A stretch of 14,106 nt of DNA from Oscillospiraceae bacterium (GCA_031281115.1 JAITFV010000012.1:1-14106); one strand, 5' to 3'. Shown: positions 1-6,760, counted from the first letter of the stretch. Notes: generated by a model not told the origin, from the sequence alone. A program made the numbers and translations.

Positions 1-180
1 ACAGTGCGCGGCTCGGTAATGAACCCCTGCGACCACCCACACGGCGGCGGCGAAGGAAAATCGCCAATCGGACGCCCGAGCCCCGTGACCCCTTGGGGTA
101 AACCGACGCTCGGTTATAAGACCCGTTCTAAGAAAAAAGCGAGTAATAAATTTATAGTAAAACGCAGAGATAAGAAATAA
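1..180 (+). CDS. rplB: 50S ribosomal protein L2, C-terminal part (5' truncated by window)
   Basis: The first 59 codons end at TAA (178-180) and give the C-terminal tail of L2. L2 is a primary 23S rRNA-binding protein needed for subunit association and peptidyl transferase activity. Visible family marks are [18 protein letters not shown], which carries the conserved histidine region near the peptidyl transferase centre, then [19 protein letters not shown] and a lysine/arginine-rich tail. The N-terminal three quarters lie outside the window. It precedes rpsS as in the normal S10 operon, with a 62-base gap. The reading is secure because the tail is so conserved. Confidence 0.97.
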   Translation, partial: TVRGSVMNPCDHPHGGGEGKSPIGRPSPVTPWGKPTLGYKTRSKKKASNKFIVKRRDKK

Positions 181-199
181 TCAAAAATAATTAATAATT

Positions 200-227
200 G
201 TGTTAAAATACTTTCATTTTAGAACAC
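200..227 (+). other. Hairpin in the rplB-rpsS gap
   Basis: GTGTTAAAAT (200-209) can pair with ATTTT (216-220) and AACAC (223-227), leaving a two-base AG bulge and a six-base loop. The stem is AT-rich and has no T-tract after it, so it is not a terminator. It ends just before the AAAGGA ribosome-binding site of rpsS (229-234). It may protect or space the ribosome-binding site; the function is unknown. Confidence 0.4.
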
Positions 228-242
228 GAAAGGAATAAACCA

Positions 243-518
243 ATGAGCAGAAGCATTAAAAAAGGACCGTATGTAGAAGCGTCCCTTATGAAAAAAGTGG
301 AAACCATGAACGCCGCTAACGAGAAGAAAGTAGTCAAAACCTGGAGCCGCGCAAGCACCATTTTCCCGGATTTTGTAGGGCATACTTTCGCAGTGCATGA
401 CGGGCGCAAACACGTTCCCGTCTACGTTACGGAGGATATGGTAGGTCATAAATTAGGCGAGTTCGCTCCGACGCGTACCTACAGAGGTCACGCCGGAAGC
501 AAAACCACTAAAAAGTAA
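243..518 (+). CDS. rpsS: 30S ribosomal protein S19
   Basis: The 91-residue product has the normal S19 length. S19 sits in the head of the 30S subunit, pairs with S13 and contacts the A-site finger and P-site tRNA region. Recognisable stretches are [19 protein letters not shown] at the N-terminus, [30 protein letters not shown] in the middle, and [17 protein letters not shown] near the end. The start is ATG 243, preceded by GAAAGGAATAAACCA. It lies between rplB and rplV as in the standard S10 operon. Nothing in the protein is unusual. Confidence 0.98.
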   Translation: MSRSIKKGPYVEASLMKKVETMNAANEKKVVKTWSRASTIFPDFVGHTFAVHDGRKHVPVYVTEDMVGHKLGEFAPTRTYRGHAGSKTTKK

Positions 519-535
519 CAAGCACTTGTTAAAAA

Positions 536-603
536 CTGAGCAATTAATCGGGGAAAACGATTATTTCAATCAGCAATCGTAAAGAAAGGACTATTTTGAA
601 GAT
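536..603 (+). repeat. Recurring leader element, copy A (before rplV)
   Basis: The core TCGGGGAAAACG is at 548-559. TAATCG (545-550) pairs perfectly with CGATTA (558-563) around the loop GGGAAAA, and CTGA (536-539) can pair with TCAG (570-573). TTATTTC (561-567) is the right-arm equivalent and ends 36 bases before ATG 604. The SD segment AGAAAGGACTA follows at 583-593. The structure differs from copies D, E and G, but core, SD segment and spacing match. Confidence 0.6.
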
Positions 604-939
604 ATGGAAGCAAGAGCTGAACTTAAACACGTTCGCATTTCTCCGAGAAAAGTCGGAATCGTGCTTGATTTAATCAGAAATAAACCCTGCGATGTAGCTA
701 TGGCAACGCTGAGACTGACACCTAAATCAGCGAGCGAACCTCTTCAGAAACTCTTGAAGTCTGCTATGGCAAACGCCGAAAACAACCATATGATGGATTT
801 ATCCTCGTGCTATATTGCCGAGTGTTTCTGCGGAGCGGGCATAACGATGAAACGCATACGCCCAAAAGACCACGGCCGCGCTCACCGCATATTAAAGCGC
901 ACGTCAAATATAACTTTGGTTGTCAGGGAAAAGGAGTAA
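604..939 (+). CDS. rplV: 50S ribosomal protein L22
   Basis: The 111-residue product is a typical L22, which lines the nascent peptide exit tunnel and touches all domains of 23S rRNA. Family signatures are [25 protein letters not shown] at the start and the C-terminal beta-hairpin segment [32 protein letters not shown], whose loop forms the tunnel constriction. The start is ATG 604, after AGAAAGGACTATTTTGAAGAT, so the SD-to-start spacing is long. It is followed four bases after its stop by rpsC, whose SD overlaps the end of rplV. Confidence 0.97.
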   Translation: MEARAELKHVRISPRKVGIVLDLIRNKPCDVAMATLRLTPKSASEPLQKLLKSAMANAENNHMMDLSSCYIAECFCGAGITMKRIRPKDHGRAHRILKRTSNITLVVREKE

Positions 940-943
940 TAGA

Positions 944-1888
944 ATGGGACAAAAAGTTAATCCGCACGGACTTCGCGTCGGGATTATAAAAGACTGGGAT
1001 TCACGCTGGTACGTGGGTAAGTCGTTGTTCGGCGAAACATTAATCGAGGATTATAAAATCCGCGAATATTTTGCGGGTAAAACATACCGCTCGGATAAGT
1101 CGCCCGTTCCTATGAAGCCGGGGATTTCCCTTGTCGAAATAGAACGCGATGCAACCAAAGTGAAGGTGTATATCCATACCGCGAAGCCGGGTATTTTAAT
1201 CGGTCAAAAAGGCGCGGAAATTGAACGCATGAAAAAAGACCTTGAAAAAATCACAAAAGGAAAACCCGTAAACTTAAATATAATCGAAGTCCGTGACTTA
1301 GACCTCAACGCACAGTTAGTCGCGGAAGCCATAGCGCAGCAGCTTGAAGCGCGCGTATCGTTCAGGCGCGCAATGAAGCAGGTAATCGGCAGAACCATGA
1401 GAGCCGGCGCAAAAGGCATTAAAACAGCAGTTTCCGGACGTCTCGGCGGCGCGGAAATCGCACGTGCCGACAGTTAGAAAGAAGGCACGATTCCGCTGCA
1501 AACATTACGCGCAGACATAGACTACGGCACAGCAAGCGCAAACACCACTTACGGCGTTATCGGCGTAAAAGTGTGGATATACAAGGGCGAAGTTTTGAAG
1601 GGTGAAGTCGGCGCGGCTAAGAAGAAAATCGAATCTATGAAGCGCGAAGTTCGCGACACCAGAAAACCCAGAGGCGAGAAGCGCTTCGACAACAGGAACA
1701 ACGACCGCTTCAGAACTGACCGTGCGGGCAACCGCGAACAGAGAGTGAGAAACGCATCTGACGGCGCTGCACCTGCAACAAGAACAGATTACCGCGAGAG
1801 CAAAGGTCAGGCAAGACCGCAGACTACGGCAGGCGCCCCTGCCCCCGCTCCCGCAGTTGCACCGAAAAACGAGGGAGGTACCGAATAA
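944..1888 (+). CDS. rpsC: 30S ribosomal protein S3, interrupted by an in-frame TAG, with long C-terminal extension
   Basis: S3 is a 30S head protein that lines the mRNA entry channel. The start is ATG 944 ([13 protein letters not shown]), with SD AAGGAG at 931-936 inside the end of rplV. The type-2 KH domain has the G-x-x-G loop as GQKG at residues 87-90. The C-terminal S3 domain begins around [10 protein letters not shown]. Codon 178 (1475-1477) is TAG. The same frame then continues with unmistakable S3 sequence ([36 protein letters not shown]) to TAA at 1886-1888. The frame holds 315 codons: 314 residues if TAG is read. Usual S3 is about 210-235 residues. The extra tail of roughly 95 residues is arginine/asparagine-rich and then alanine/proline-rich, and looks disordered. 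The second half has no ATG or SD of its own; a GTG at 1571 is the only obvious restart. S3 is essential, so either the TAG is suppressed or it is a sequence error. Confidence 0.9.
1475..1477 (+). other. In-frame amber codon inside rpsC
   Basis: The frame reads GCC GAC AGT TAG AAA GAA GGC, i.e. A-D-S-stop-K-E-G. In S3 the position two residues before the invariant EG is normally tyrosine (for example E-H-Y-S-E-G or E-W-Y-R-E-G). One base change from TAT or TAC gives TAG, with no frameshift. Elsewhere in the window TAG ends rpmC, rplN, rplE and adk, so it looks like an ordinary stop in this organism. Confidence 0.9.
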
Positions 1889-2334
1889 TGCTGCTTCCGA
1901 AAAGAGTAAAGTACAGACGTCAGCAAAGAGGAAACATGAAGGGGATTGCCACACGCGGAAACACAGTTTCTAACGGCGATTTCGGCTTGCAAGCTGTTGA
2001 ACCCTCATGGATTACCTCGAACCAAATAGAAGCTGCACGTATCGCGATGACACGCTATATCAAGAGAGGCGGGCAGGTTTGGATTAAGATTTTCCCTGAC
2101 AAACCCGTTACGCAAAAACCCGCTGAAACGCGCATGGGTAAAGGTAAAGGCTCACCCGAATATTGGGTAGCTGTTGTAAAACCGGGCAGAGTTATGTTTG
2201 AAATTGCGGGAGTTTCGGAAGAAATAGCGCGCGAAGCTATGAGGCTCGCAGCGCACAAGCTTCCGGTAAAGTGCAAGTTTGTAAGAAAGGCAGAGGAGGT
2301 TTCCGCTCATGAAATTATCGAAGGAAATGCGTGA
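1888..2334 (+). CDS. rplP: 50S ribosomal protein L16
   Basis: The 148-residue L16 sits near the peptidyl transferase centre and A-site tRNA and is needed for 50S maturation. Signatures are [19 protein letters not shown] at the N-terminus, the central [22 protein letters not shown], then [26 protein letters not shown]. Length is close to the usual 137-145. ATG 1888 shares its A with the TAA stop of rpsC (TAATG), and the SD GAGGGAGG lies at 1870-1877, inside the end of rpsC. This coupling means L16 synthesis should depend on ribosomes reaching the end of rpsC, which bears on the rpsC amber codon. Confidence 0.97.
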   Translation: MLLPKRVKYRRQQRGNMKGIATRGNTVSNGDFGLQAVEPSWITSNQIEAARIAMTRYIKRGGQVWIKIFPDKPVTQKPAETRMGKGKGSPEYWVAVVKPGRVMFEIAGVSEEIAREAMRLAAHKLPVKCKFVRKAEEVSAHEIIEGNA

Positions 2335-2530
2335 CTTATCTGAGCTTGAGCTTGAAGAAAAGTTCGTTGACCTTAAACAAGAGCTTTTCAATCTGCGCTT
2401 TCAGCACGCAGTAAACCAACTTGAAAACCCGCAGAGAATAAAGGCGGTCAAAAAACAAATAGCAGTTATAAAAACCATACAGCGCGAACGTGAGCTTGCC
2501 TCGGCAAGCACAGCCGCAAGCGGCAATTAG
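2309..2530 (+). CDS. rpmC: 50S ribosomal protein L29
   Basis: The 73-residue, mostly helical protein is L29, which sits at the tunnel exit next to L23 where trigger factor and SRP dock. The family pattern is [57 protein letters not shown]. The start ATG 2309 lies 26 bases inside rplP in another frame, preceded by GAGGAGG (2293-2299), so the two genes overlap and are probably translationally coupled. It ends with TAG. The last residues ([10 protein letters not shown]) are a small low-complexity tail. Confidence 0.96.
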   Translation: MKLSKEMRDLSELELEEKFVDLKQELFNLRFQHAVNQLENPQRIKAVKKQIAVIKTIQRERELASASTAASGN

Positions 2531-2544
2531 GGGGAGAAAGCTAA

Positions 2545-2802
2545 ATGAGTGAGAGAAATTTGCGTAAAACGAGAGTCGGAGTTGTTACAAGCGATAAGAT
2601 GGATAAAAGCATCGTAATCGCCATTAAAGATAATATCCGTCACCCCTTGTACAAAAAAATTATCAAGCGTACTATTAAGTTAAAGGCGCATGACGAGAAG
2701 AACGAGTGCGGCGTGGGCGATAAAGTCGAGGTAATGGAAACCCGCCCGATTTCCAAAGACAAGCACTGGCGTTTGGTTAAGATTTTAGAAAAAGCGAAAT
2801 AA
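2545..2802 (+). CDS. rpsQ: 30S ribosomal protein S17
   Basis: The 85-residue OB-fold protein is a primary 16S rRNA binder that nucleates assembly of the 5' domain of the 30S subunit. Signatures are [37 protein letters not shown], then the conserved [37 protein letters not shown]. The start is ATG 2545, after GGGGGAG (2531-2537), 14 bases downstream of rpmC. Length and order are normal. A 98-base gap with a copy of the recurring leader follows it. Confidence 0.97.
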   Translation: MSERNLRKTRVGVVTSDKMDKSIVIAIKDNIRHPLYKKIIKRTIKLKAHDEKNECGVGDKVEVMETRPISKDKHWRLVKILEKAK

Positions 2803-2839
2803 TAGCAGCACAGAGAATTTAAGTTTGCTGACCAACGAT

Positions 2840-2900
2840 ATTGAATCGGTGAAAACGACGTTTTAATGCCGGTTTAATGAAGAAAGGACTTAATGAAAAA
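2840..2900 (+). repeat. Recurring leader element, copy B (before rplN)
   Basis: The core is TCGGTGAAAACG at 2846-2857, one base different from copies A, H1 and H2. CGTTTTAA (2859-2866) is the right-arm equivalent and ends 34 bases before ATG 2901. AAAACG-A-CGTTTT is a small inverted repeat. The SD segment AGAAAGGACTTAATGAAAAA is shared with the other copies. This copy is more diverged in the left arm. Confidence 0.5.
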
Positions 2901-3269
2901 ATGATACAAATGCAATCACGTCTCAAAATCGCCGACAACACCGGCGCAAAAGAGATTCAATGCATAAGAGTGCTGGGCGGAACCCGCCGCAGATACGCTA
3001 ACATCGGTGATGTAATCGTAGCCTCGGTTAAGAAAGCCGCTCCCGGCGGAACCGCGAAAAAAGGCGAGGTTGTGCGCTGTGTAATCGTGCGCACAAGAAC
3101 CGGCGTAAGACGCGGCGACGGCACCTATATCCGCTTCGATGAGAATGCGGCAGTTATAATCAAAGAAGACAAAAACCCGCGAGGAACCCGTATATTCGGG
3201 CCGGTAGCAAGGGAATTACGCGATAAGGAATACATTAAAATCTTATCGCTCGCACCCGAAGTATTATAG
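2901..3269 (+). CDS. rplN: 50S ribosomal protein L14
   Basis: From ATG 2901 the product is 122 residues, exactly the usual L14 length. L14 lies on the interface side of the 50S subunit and forms bridges to the 30S. It opens [27 protein letters not shown], and the family signature continues as [26 protein letters not shown] and later [26 protein letters not shown]. An in-frame ATG at 2877 would add eight residues but has no SD and lies inside the leader element, so it is rejected. A short ATG-AAA-AAA-TGA reading at 2894-2905 overlaps the start. It ends with TAG TAG. Confidence 0.97.
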   Translation: MIQMQSRLKIADNTGAKEIQCIRVLGGTRRRYANIGDVIVASVKKAAPGGTAKKGEVVRCVIVRTRTGVRRGDGTYIRFDENAAVIIKEDKNPRGTRIFGPVARELRDKEYIKILSLAPEVL

Positions 3270-3272
3270 TAG

Positions 3273-3291
3273 GGGTGATTTGCAATCGCCC
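3273..3291 (+). other. Strong hairpin in the rplN-rplX gap
   Basis: GGGTGATT (3273-3280) pairs with AATCGCCC (3284-3291), eight pairs with one G-U, around the three-base loop TGC. It is followed not by a T-tract but by GCAAAAAGGAG, the rplX ribosome-binding site, so it is not an intrinsic terminator. It fills most of the 39-base gap and could set the relative expression of L14 and L24 or block 3' decay. Confidence 0.5.
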
Positions 3292-3308
3292 GCAAAAAGG
3301 AGCAAAAC

Positions 3309-3623
3309 ATGAACTCACTTCACGTTAGAAAAGGCGACGAGGTAATGGTAATCTCCGGCCGTGATAAAGGGAAAAAGGGTAAAGTCTTGGAAGTCAGCCC
3401 TAAAGAAGGCAAGATTATCGTTGAAGACCGCAACATCGTCACCAAGCACGTAAAGCCTAAAAAGCAAGGTCAGCTCGGCGGTATAGTCAAGGCTGAAGGC
3501 GCGCTTTACGCTTGCAAGGTAATGCCTGTCTGCCCGAAATGCGATAAACCTACCCGTGTAGGAAAGGAAATCAAAAAAGACAAAAAGGTCAGAATATGTA
3601 AAAAATGCGGAGCAGAATTATAA
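3309..3623 (+). CDS. rplX: 50S ribosomal protein L24, zinc-ribbon type
   Basis: The 104-residue L24 is an early 23S rRNA-binding assembly initiator. The N-terminal KOW motif is VRKGDEVMVISGRDKGKKGKV (residues 6-26), followed by the family segment VEDRNIVTKHVKPKKQGQLGGI. The C-terminus has two cysteine pairs, C75/C78 and C97/C100, forming a likely zinc ribbon found in many clostridial and other L24 proteins. The start is ATG 3309, with SD AAGGAG at 3297-3302. The gene is followed by an unusual 7-base repeat array that begins inside its stop codon. Confidence 0.97.
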   Translation: MNSLHVRKGDEVMVISGRDKGKKGKVLEVSPKEGKIIVEDRNIVTKHVKPKKQGQLGGIVKAEGALYACKVMPVCPKCDKPTRVGKEIKKDKKVRICKKCGAEL

Positions 3624-3740
3624 TTAGCAATTAACAATTAGTAATTAGCAATTAACAATTAACAATTAACAATTAGTAATTAGTAATTAGCAATTAACAA
3701 TTAGCAATTATTAATTAGTAATTAATAATTAATAATTACT
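3622..3740 (+). repeat. Heptamer tandem array (AATTANN) x17
   Basis: Seventeen consecutive 7-base units keep perfect register, each AATTA plus two variable bases (AC, GT, GC, AT, TT or CT). An imperfect eighteenth follows, and the first unit begins in the rplX stop codon. The rest of this 181-base gap (3741-3804) holds only the rplE ribosome-binding site AAAAGGAG (3788-3795). Such 7-base arrays are typical of slipped-strand expansion in intergenic DNA. Very low GC content sets it apart from its neighbours. Confidence 0.95.
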
Positions 3741-3804
3741 AATTAAATTAGCGGGGTTGTATGATAACAAATTTTCATGCGCCTGCGAAAAGGAGTAAAC
3801 TCAA

Positions 3805-4356
3805 ATGGCAAGAATGAAAACCTATTACAAGGATACCGTTGTTCCGGCTCTTTTTAAGAAATTCAGCTACAAGAGCGTAATGCAGGTTCCGAAAATTAAT
3901 AAAATCGTTGTAAATGTAGCGAGCGGCGCTTGCAAAGACAATCCGAAAATCGTAGACGCCATAATAGGCGACATCAAGAAAATTACAGGTCAGAAGCCGG
4001 TAATTTGCAAGGCGAAGAAGTCGGTGGCGAACTTTAAGCTCCGCGAAGGTAACATAATCGGACTGAAGGTCACACTCAGAGACACCGTGATGTATGAATT
4101 CTTAGACAGATTTTTCAACGTCGCACTTCCGAGAGTTCGCGACTTCAGAGGAATCAGCCCCGACGCATTTGACGGCAGAGGGAATTACTCGGTGGGAATC
4201 AAAGAGCAGCTTATATTCCCGGAAATCGAATACGATAAAATCGACGCGGTACGCGGAATGGACATCAGTTTTGTAACAACAGCCAAAACGGACGAGGAAG
4301 CAAGAGAACTTTTAAGTTTAATGGGCGCCCCGTTCGCCAAATCTGCAGCACAGTAG
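3805..4356 (+). CDS. rplE: 50S ribosomal protein L5
   Basis: The 183-residue L5 binds 5S rRNA and forms the central protuberance and the B1b bridge to S13. Signatures are [82 protein letters not shown], and the C-terminal [20 protein letters not shown] with [20 protein letters not shown]. The start ATG 3805 follows AAAAGGAGTAAACTCAA. It ends in TAG. The frame stays open through TAG into rpsN, so a functional UAG stop is required here to keep L5 and S14 separate. Confidence 0.97.
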   Translation: MARMKTYYKDTVVPALFKKFSYKSVMQVPKINKIVVNVASGACKDNPKIVDAIIGDIKKITGQKPVICKAKKSVANFKLREGNIIGLKVTLRDTVMYEFLDRFFNVALPRVRDFRGISPDAFDGRGNYSVGIKEQLIFPEIEYDKIDAVRGMDISFVTTAKTDEEARELLSLMGAPFAKSAAQ

Positions 4357-4374
4357 AAGAAAGGAAACTTTACG

Positions 4375-4569
4375 ATGGCTAAGAAATCAAAAATCGCAAG
4401 CCAAAAGGAGAAGAGCGTTAAACCGAAGTTTTCCGTTCGAGCTTACAACAGATGTAAAATATGCGGCAGACCGCACGCGTATTTGCGCAAATTCGGTATT
4501 TGCAGAATTTGCTTCAGAGAGCTTGCTTATAAAGGGCAAATTCCGGGCGTTAAAAAATCGAGCTGGTGA
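4375..4569 (+). CDS. rpsN: 30S ribosomal protein S14, zinc-binding type
   Basis: The 64-residue S14 is the short zinc form (RpsN type Z), a 30S head protein next to S3, S10 and S19. Zinc ligands are C27, C30, C43 and C46 in [39 protein letters not shown]. The N-terminus ([22 protein letters not shown]) is a few residues longer than the common 61-residue form. The start ATG 4375 follows AGAAAGGAAACTTTACG, only 18 bases after rplE and in the same frame. It ends with TGA. Confidence 0.97.
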   Translation: MAKKSKIASQKEKSVKPKFSVRAYNRCKICGRPHAYLRKFGICRICFRELAYKGQIPGVKKSSW

Positions 4570-4570
4570 C

Positions 4571-4605
4571 GGACAGTTGACAGTTGACAATGTACAATTA
4601 GTTGA
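4571..4605 (+). repeat. Short heptamer array (TGACARN type) before rpsH
   Basis: Five seven-base units follow the rpsN stop: GGACAGT, TGACAGT, TGACAAT, GTACAAT and TAGTTGA. TTGACA occurs at 4577-4582 and 4584-4589, and TTGACG at 4602-4607. A loose TATACA lies 17 bases after the last one, but a start from it would fall inside the rpsH ribosome-binding site, so promoter use for rpsH is doubtful. The units resemble those before rplR. Confidence 0.75.
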
Positions 4606-4643
4606 CGATTAAAGTTACAGCTAATATACAAGGAGGAAAAACA

Positions 4644-5042
4644 ATGCAAATCACCGACACAATTGCAGATATGCTGACGAGAATACGCAATGCAAATTCC
4701 GCCAAGCATCAATATGTCGATATCCTGGCTTCCGGTATGAAGAAGCAGATTGCGCAGATTCTGATGGACGAAGGTTATATTAAAAGTTTTCGTATAATCG
4801 AGGATAACAAGCAGGGTATAATCAGGATTACGCTGAAATACACTGAAAATAAATCGCAGGTAATACAAGGAATGCGCAGGGTTTCAAAGCCCGGGCTCAG
4901 AATTTATGCAGGCAGCAAGGATATGCCTAAGGTGATGAAGGGGCTCGGTATTGCAATCGTATCCACATCAAAAGGCATCATGACCGATAAAAAGGCGAGA
5001 AGCGAAAATGTCGGCGGTGAAGTTCTCGCGTTTGTGTGGTAA
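4644..5042 (+). CDS. rpsH: 30S ribosomal protein S8
   Basis: From ATG 4644 the product is 132 residues, the normal S8 length. S8 is a primary 16S rRNA binder (helix 21) and, in E. coli, the translational repressor of the spc operon. It opens [27 protein letters not shown] and ends with the family signature [23 protein letters not shown], where the STSKGIMTD loop contacts rRNA. The SD AAGGAGG is at 4630-4636. An upstream in-frame start at 4602 lies within the heptamer array and has no family support. Whether S8 regulates this cluster cannot be seen here. Confidence 0.97.
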   Translation: MQITDTIADMLTRIRNANSAKHQYVDILASGMKKQIAQILMDEGYIKSFRIIEDNKQGIIRITLKYTENKSQVIQGMRRVSKPGLRIYAGSKDMPKVMKGLGIAIVSTSKGIMTDKKARSENVGGEVLAFVW

Positions 5043-5121
5043 GGGGTTGACCCCGAAAAATCCTCGTGGGACGGGGAAACGTTGTTAAAATGCAGATAGC
5101 TGAGGAAAGGACATAGGGAAA
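5043..5121 (+). repeat. Recurring leader element, copy D (before rplF)
   Basis: TCCTCG (5061-5066) pairs with CGGGGA (5072-5077) around a five-base loop, with one U-G pair. The core ACGGGGAAACG is at 5071-5081. TTGTTAA (5082-5088) is the right arm and ends 33 bases before ATG 5122. CCCCG (5051-5055) could instead pair with CGGGG (5072-5076). The SD segment is GGAAAGGACATAGGGAAA. No clear left arm GAAACAA is visible in this copy. Confidence 0.65.
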
Positions 5122-5667
5122 ATGTCAAGAATAGGAAAAAAATTTATACCTGTCCCTGCCGGAGTAAATGTAACCATTGACGGCAGTATGGTAACGGTGA
5201 AAGGTCCGAAAGGAACTCTTTCAAAAGAAATAAAATCCGAAATCACCGTTAGGCAGGAAGGCGATATTATTTACGTTGAGCGCGGTAACGACGAGAAAAT
5301 CAGCCGCTCGCTGCATGGTCTTTCGAGGACGCTCGTCGCTAATATGGTCGAGGGTGTGACCAACGGTTTTATAAAAGAACTGGAAATCAGCGGTGTAGGT
5401 TATCGTTGTGCAAAAGAAGGCAGTAAACTTAATCTTACAGTCGGCTATTCCCACCCGACGTTCTTTGAAGACACCGACGATATCAAACTTGAAGCGCCCA
5501 CGCCTAACAAGATTATAGTTTCCGGCATTGATAAACAAAAGGTCGGGCAGTTCGCTTCGGAAGTACGCGGAATCCGCCCAATCGAACCTTACAAGGGCAA
5601 AGGGATTAAGTACGCCGGAGAACACGTAATCCGCAAGGAAGGCAAAGCAGGTAAAGGTAAAAAATAA
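5122..5667 (+). CDS. rplF: 50S ribosomal protein L6
   Basis: The 181-residue L6 binds 23S rRNA near the sarcin-ricin loop and factor-binding site. It shows the typical duplicated fold. The N-terminal half is [37 protein letters not shown]. The C-terminal half contains [26 protein letters not shown] and the signature [42 protein letters not shown]. The start ATG 5122 is preceded by GGAAAGGACATAGGGAAA. Length and order are normal. Its stop TAA is followed two bases later by a heptamer array. Confidence 0.97.
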   Translation: MSRIGKKFIPVPAGVNVTIDGSMVTVKGPKGTLSKEIKSEITVRQEGDIIYVERGNDEKISRSLHGLSRTLVANMVEGVTNGFIKELEISGVGYRCAKEGSKLNLTVGYSHPTFFEDTDDIKLEAPTPNKIIVSGIDKQKVGQFASEVRGIRPIEPYKGKGIKYAGEHVIRKEGKAGKGKK

Positions 5668-5668
5668 C

Positions 5669-5710
5669 GAACAATTGACAATTGACAATGGACAATTGAC
5701 AATTATAATA
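5669..5710 (+). repeat. Heptamer array (TGACAAT) before rplR
   Basis: Units are GAACAAT, TGACAAT, TGACAAT, GGACAAT, TGACAAT and TATAATA, in perfect 7-base register from two bases after the rplF stop. The array occupies most of the 62-base rplF-rplR gap. It is related to the arrays before rpsH and rpsE. Confidence 0.9.
5682..5709 (+). promoter_or_regulatory. Candidate promoter made by the heptamer array, upstream of rplR
   Basis: TTGACA (5682-5687) is a perfect -35 box and TATAAT (5704-5709) a perfect -10 box, with a 16-base spacer. Other TTGACA copies at 5675 and 5696 are badly spaced. A start near 5716 would give a leader of about 14 bases carrying AGGGGA (5719-5724) before ATG 5730. The sequence match is strong, but activity and strength are inferred, and the leader is short. 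Confidence 0.55.
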
Positions 5711-5729
5711 AATCTAATAGGGGATTGTT

Positions 5730-6086
5730 ATGATAAAAGCAATTAATAAAAATAAAAGTCGTCTTAAAAGGCACAAGCGCGTTCGCGGGAAAATCACCGG
5801 TACGGCAGAGCGTCCGAGACTTTGTGTTTTCCGCAGCGCCAACAATATATATGCGCAGCTTATAGACGATGTTGCGAAGGTTACATTAGTTGCGGCTTCG
5901 TCGCAGGAAAAAGGCTTTGAAGGCGGCGGCAACAAAGAAGCGGCTAAGAAAGTCGGCGCAGCGCTTGCTGAAAAGGCAAAAGCAAAAGGCATAGAAAATG
6001 TGGTTTTCGACCGTGCGGGTTATCTTTATCACGGCAGAGTAGCGGCACTTGCCGACAGCGCGCGCGAAGGCGGATTGAAATTCTAA
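5730..6086 (+). CDS. rplR: 50S ribosomal protein L18
   Basis: The 118-residue L18 binds 5S rRNA and helps anchor it in the central protuberance with L5. The basic N-terminus ([47 protein letters not shown]) and the C-terminal [46 protein letters not shown] signature are standard. The start ATG 5730 is preceded by AGGGGATTGTT. It follows the candidate array-borne promoter, so it and downstream genes could have their own transcript. Confidence 0.97.
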   Translation: MIKAINKNKSRLKRHKRVRGKITGTAERPRLCVFRSANNIYAQLIDDVAKVTLVAASSQEKGFEGGGNKEAAKKVGAALAEKAKAKGIENVVFDRAGYLYHGRVAALADSAREGGLKF

Positions 6087-6186
6087 TTAACAATCTGACA
6101 ATGCACAATGAACAGTTTATCATGTCGTGCATTGCTTTAAAAGAAAGATTAATTGTACATTGTACATTGTTAATTGTACATTGTTC
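6087..6186 (+). repeat. Inverted pair of heptamer arrays in the rplR-rpsE gap
   Basis: The left arm has units TTAACAAT, TGACAAT, GCACAAT and GAACAGT (6087-6116). The right arm has five complementary-type units, ATTGTAC, ATTGTAC, ATTGTTA, ATTGTAC and ATTGTTC (6152-6186). The arms can form a long stem: 6098-6114 matches the complement of 6154-6170 at 15 of 17 bases. A competing stem pairs CAATGCAC (6099-6106) perfectly with GTGCATTG (6127-6134). The rpsE SD GGAGGAG follows at 6191-6197. Confidence 0.8.
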
Positions 6187-6199
6187 GTCAGGAGGAGTT

Positions 6200-6703
6200 A
6201 TGTCATTATTAAATGCAGCTGATTTTGAACTTACCGAAAGAGTAGTAAATATCAAGCGCGTATCTAAAACCGTTAAGGGCGGGCGTGTAATGAAAATTTC
6301 CGCGCTTGTGGTAGTAGGCGACGGTAATGGTATTGTAGGCTTCGGAATGGGCAAATCAAACGAAGTTCCCGACGCGATTCGCAAAGGTATCGAAGACGCC
6401 AAGAAAAATCTCGTCAGAATAACTATACAAAATTCCACGATTCCTCACGAAGTAATCGGAAAGTACGGCGCGGGCGCGGTTCTTATGAAACCTGCACCTG
6501 AAGGTACCGGAGTTATTGCGGGTGGCGCGGTGCGGGCGGTTATGGAGATGGCGGGAGTGCGTAATATAAGAACAAAATCCCTGCGTTCAAACAATCCGTG
6601 CAATGTTGTGCGCGCAACCGTAGAAGGTTTGCTTTCTGTGCGTAACGCAGAGGAAGTCGCCGCTATAAGAGGGAAATCGGTTAAAGAAATATTCAGTGCA
6701 TAA
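6200..6703 (+). CDS. rpsE: 30S ribosomal protein S5
   Basis: From ATG 6200 the product is 167 residues, the usual S5 length. S5 helps form the mRNA entry site and affects decoding fidelity. The N-terminal double-stranded RNA-binding fold is [54 protein letters not shown], and the C-terminal domain includes [39 protein letters not shown]. The SD GGAGGAG lies at 6191-6197. A longer reading from 6101 runs through the inverted repeat and is rejected. Confidence 0.97.
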   Translation: MSLLNAADFELTERVVNIKRVSKTVKGGRVMKISALVVVGDGNGIVGFGMGKSNEVPDAIRKGIEDAKKNLVRITIQNSTIPHEVIGKYGAGAVLMKPAPEGTGVIAGGAVRAVMEMAGVRNIRTKSLRSNNPCNVVRATVEGLLSVRNAEEVAAIRGKSVKEIFSA

Positions 6704-6760
6704 TGTAAGGAGTCACTAAGCATTCTGCGCGGCTGCATGAAGCGTAAAGGAGAAACTGCA

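Noticed and set aside
1505..1954. A 149-codon open frame on the minus strand opposite the rpsC tail
   Set aside because: It is cysteine- and serine-rich low-complexity sequence that mirrors the arginine- and alanine-rich S3 tail. It has no family features, and the + strand reading is continuous with S3.
1475..4356. Genome-wide reassignment of UAG to an amino acid
   Set aside because: UAG ends rpmC, rplN, rplE and adk at the expected family lengths, and reading it as sense would fuse L5 to S14. Context-dependent suppression or a sequence error fits better.
4602..4630. Promoter TTGACG-17-TATACA before rpsH
   Set aside because: The -10 box is poor, and the expected start would fall in or past the rpsH ribosome-binding site.
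3622..6186. Insertion-sequence remnants or MITEs explaining the heptamer arrays
   Set aside because: No terminal inverted repeats, target-site duplications or transposase remains are seen; the 7-base register points to tandem expansion.
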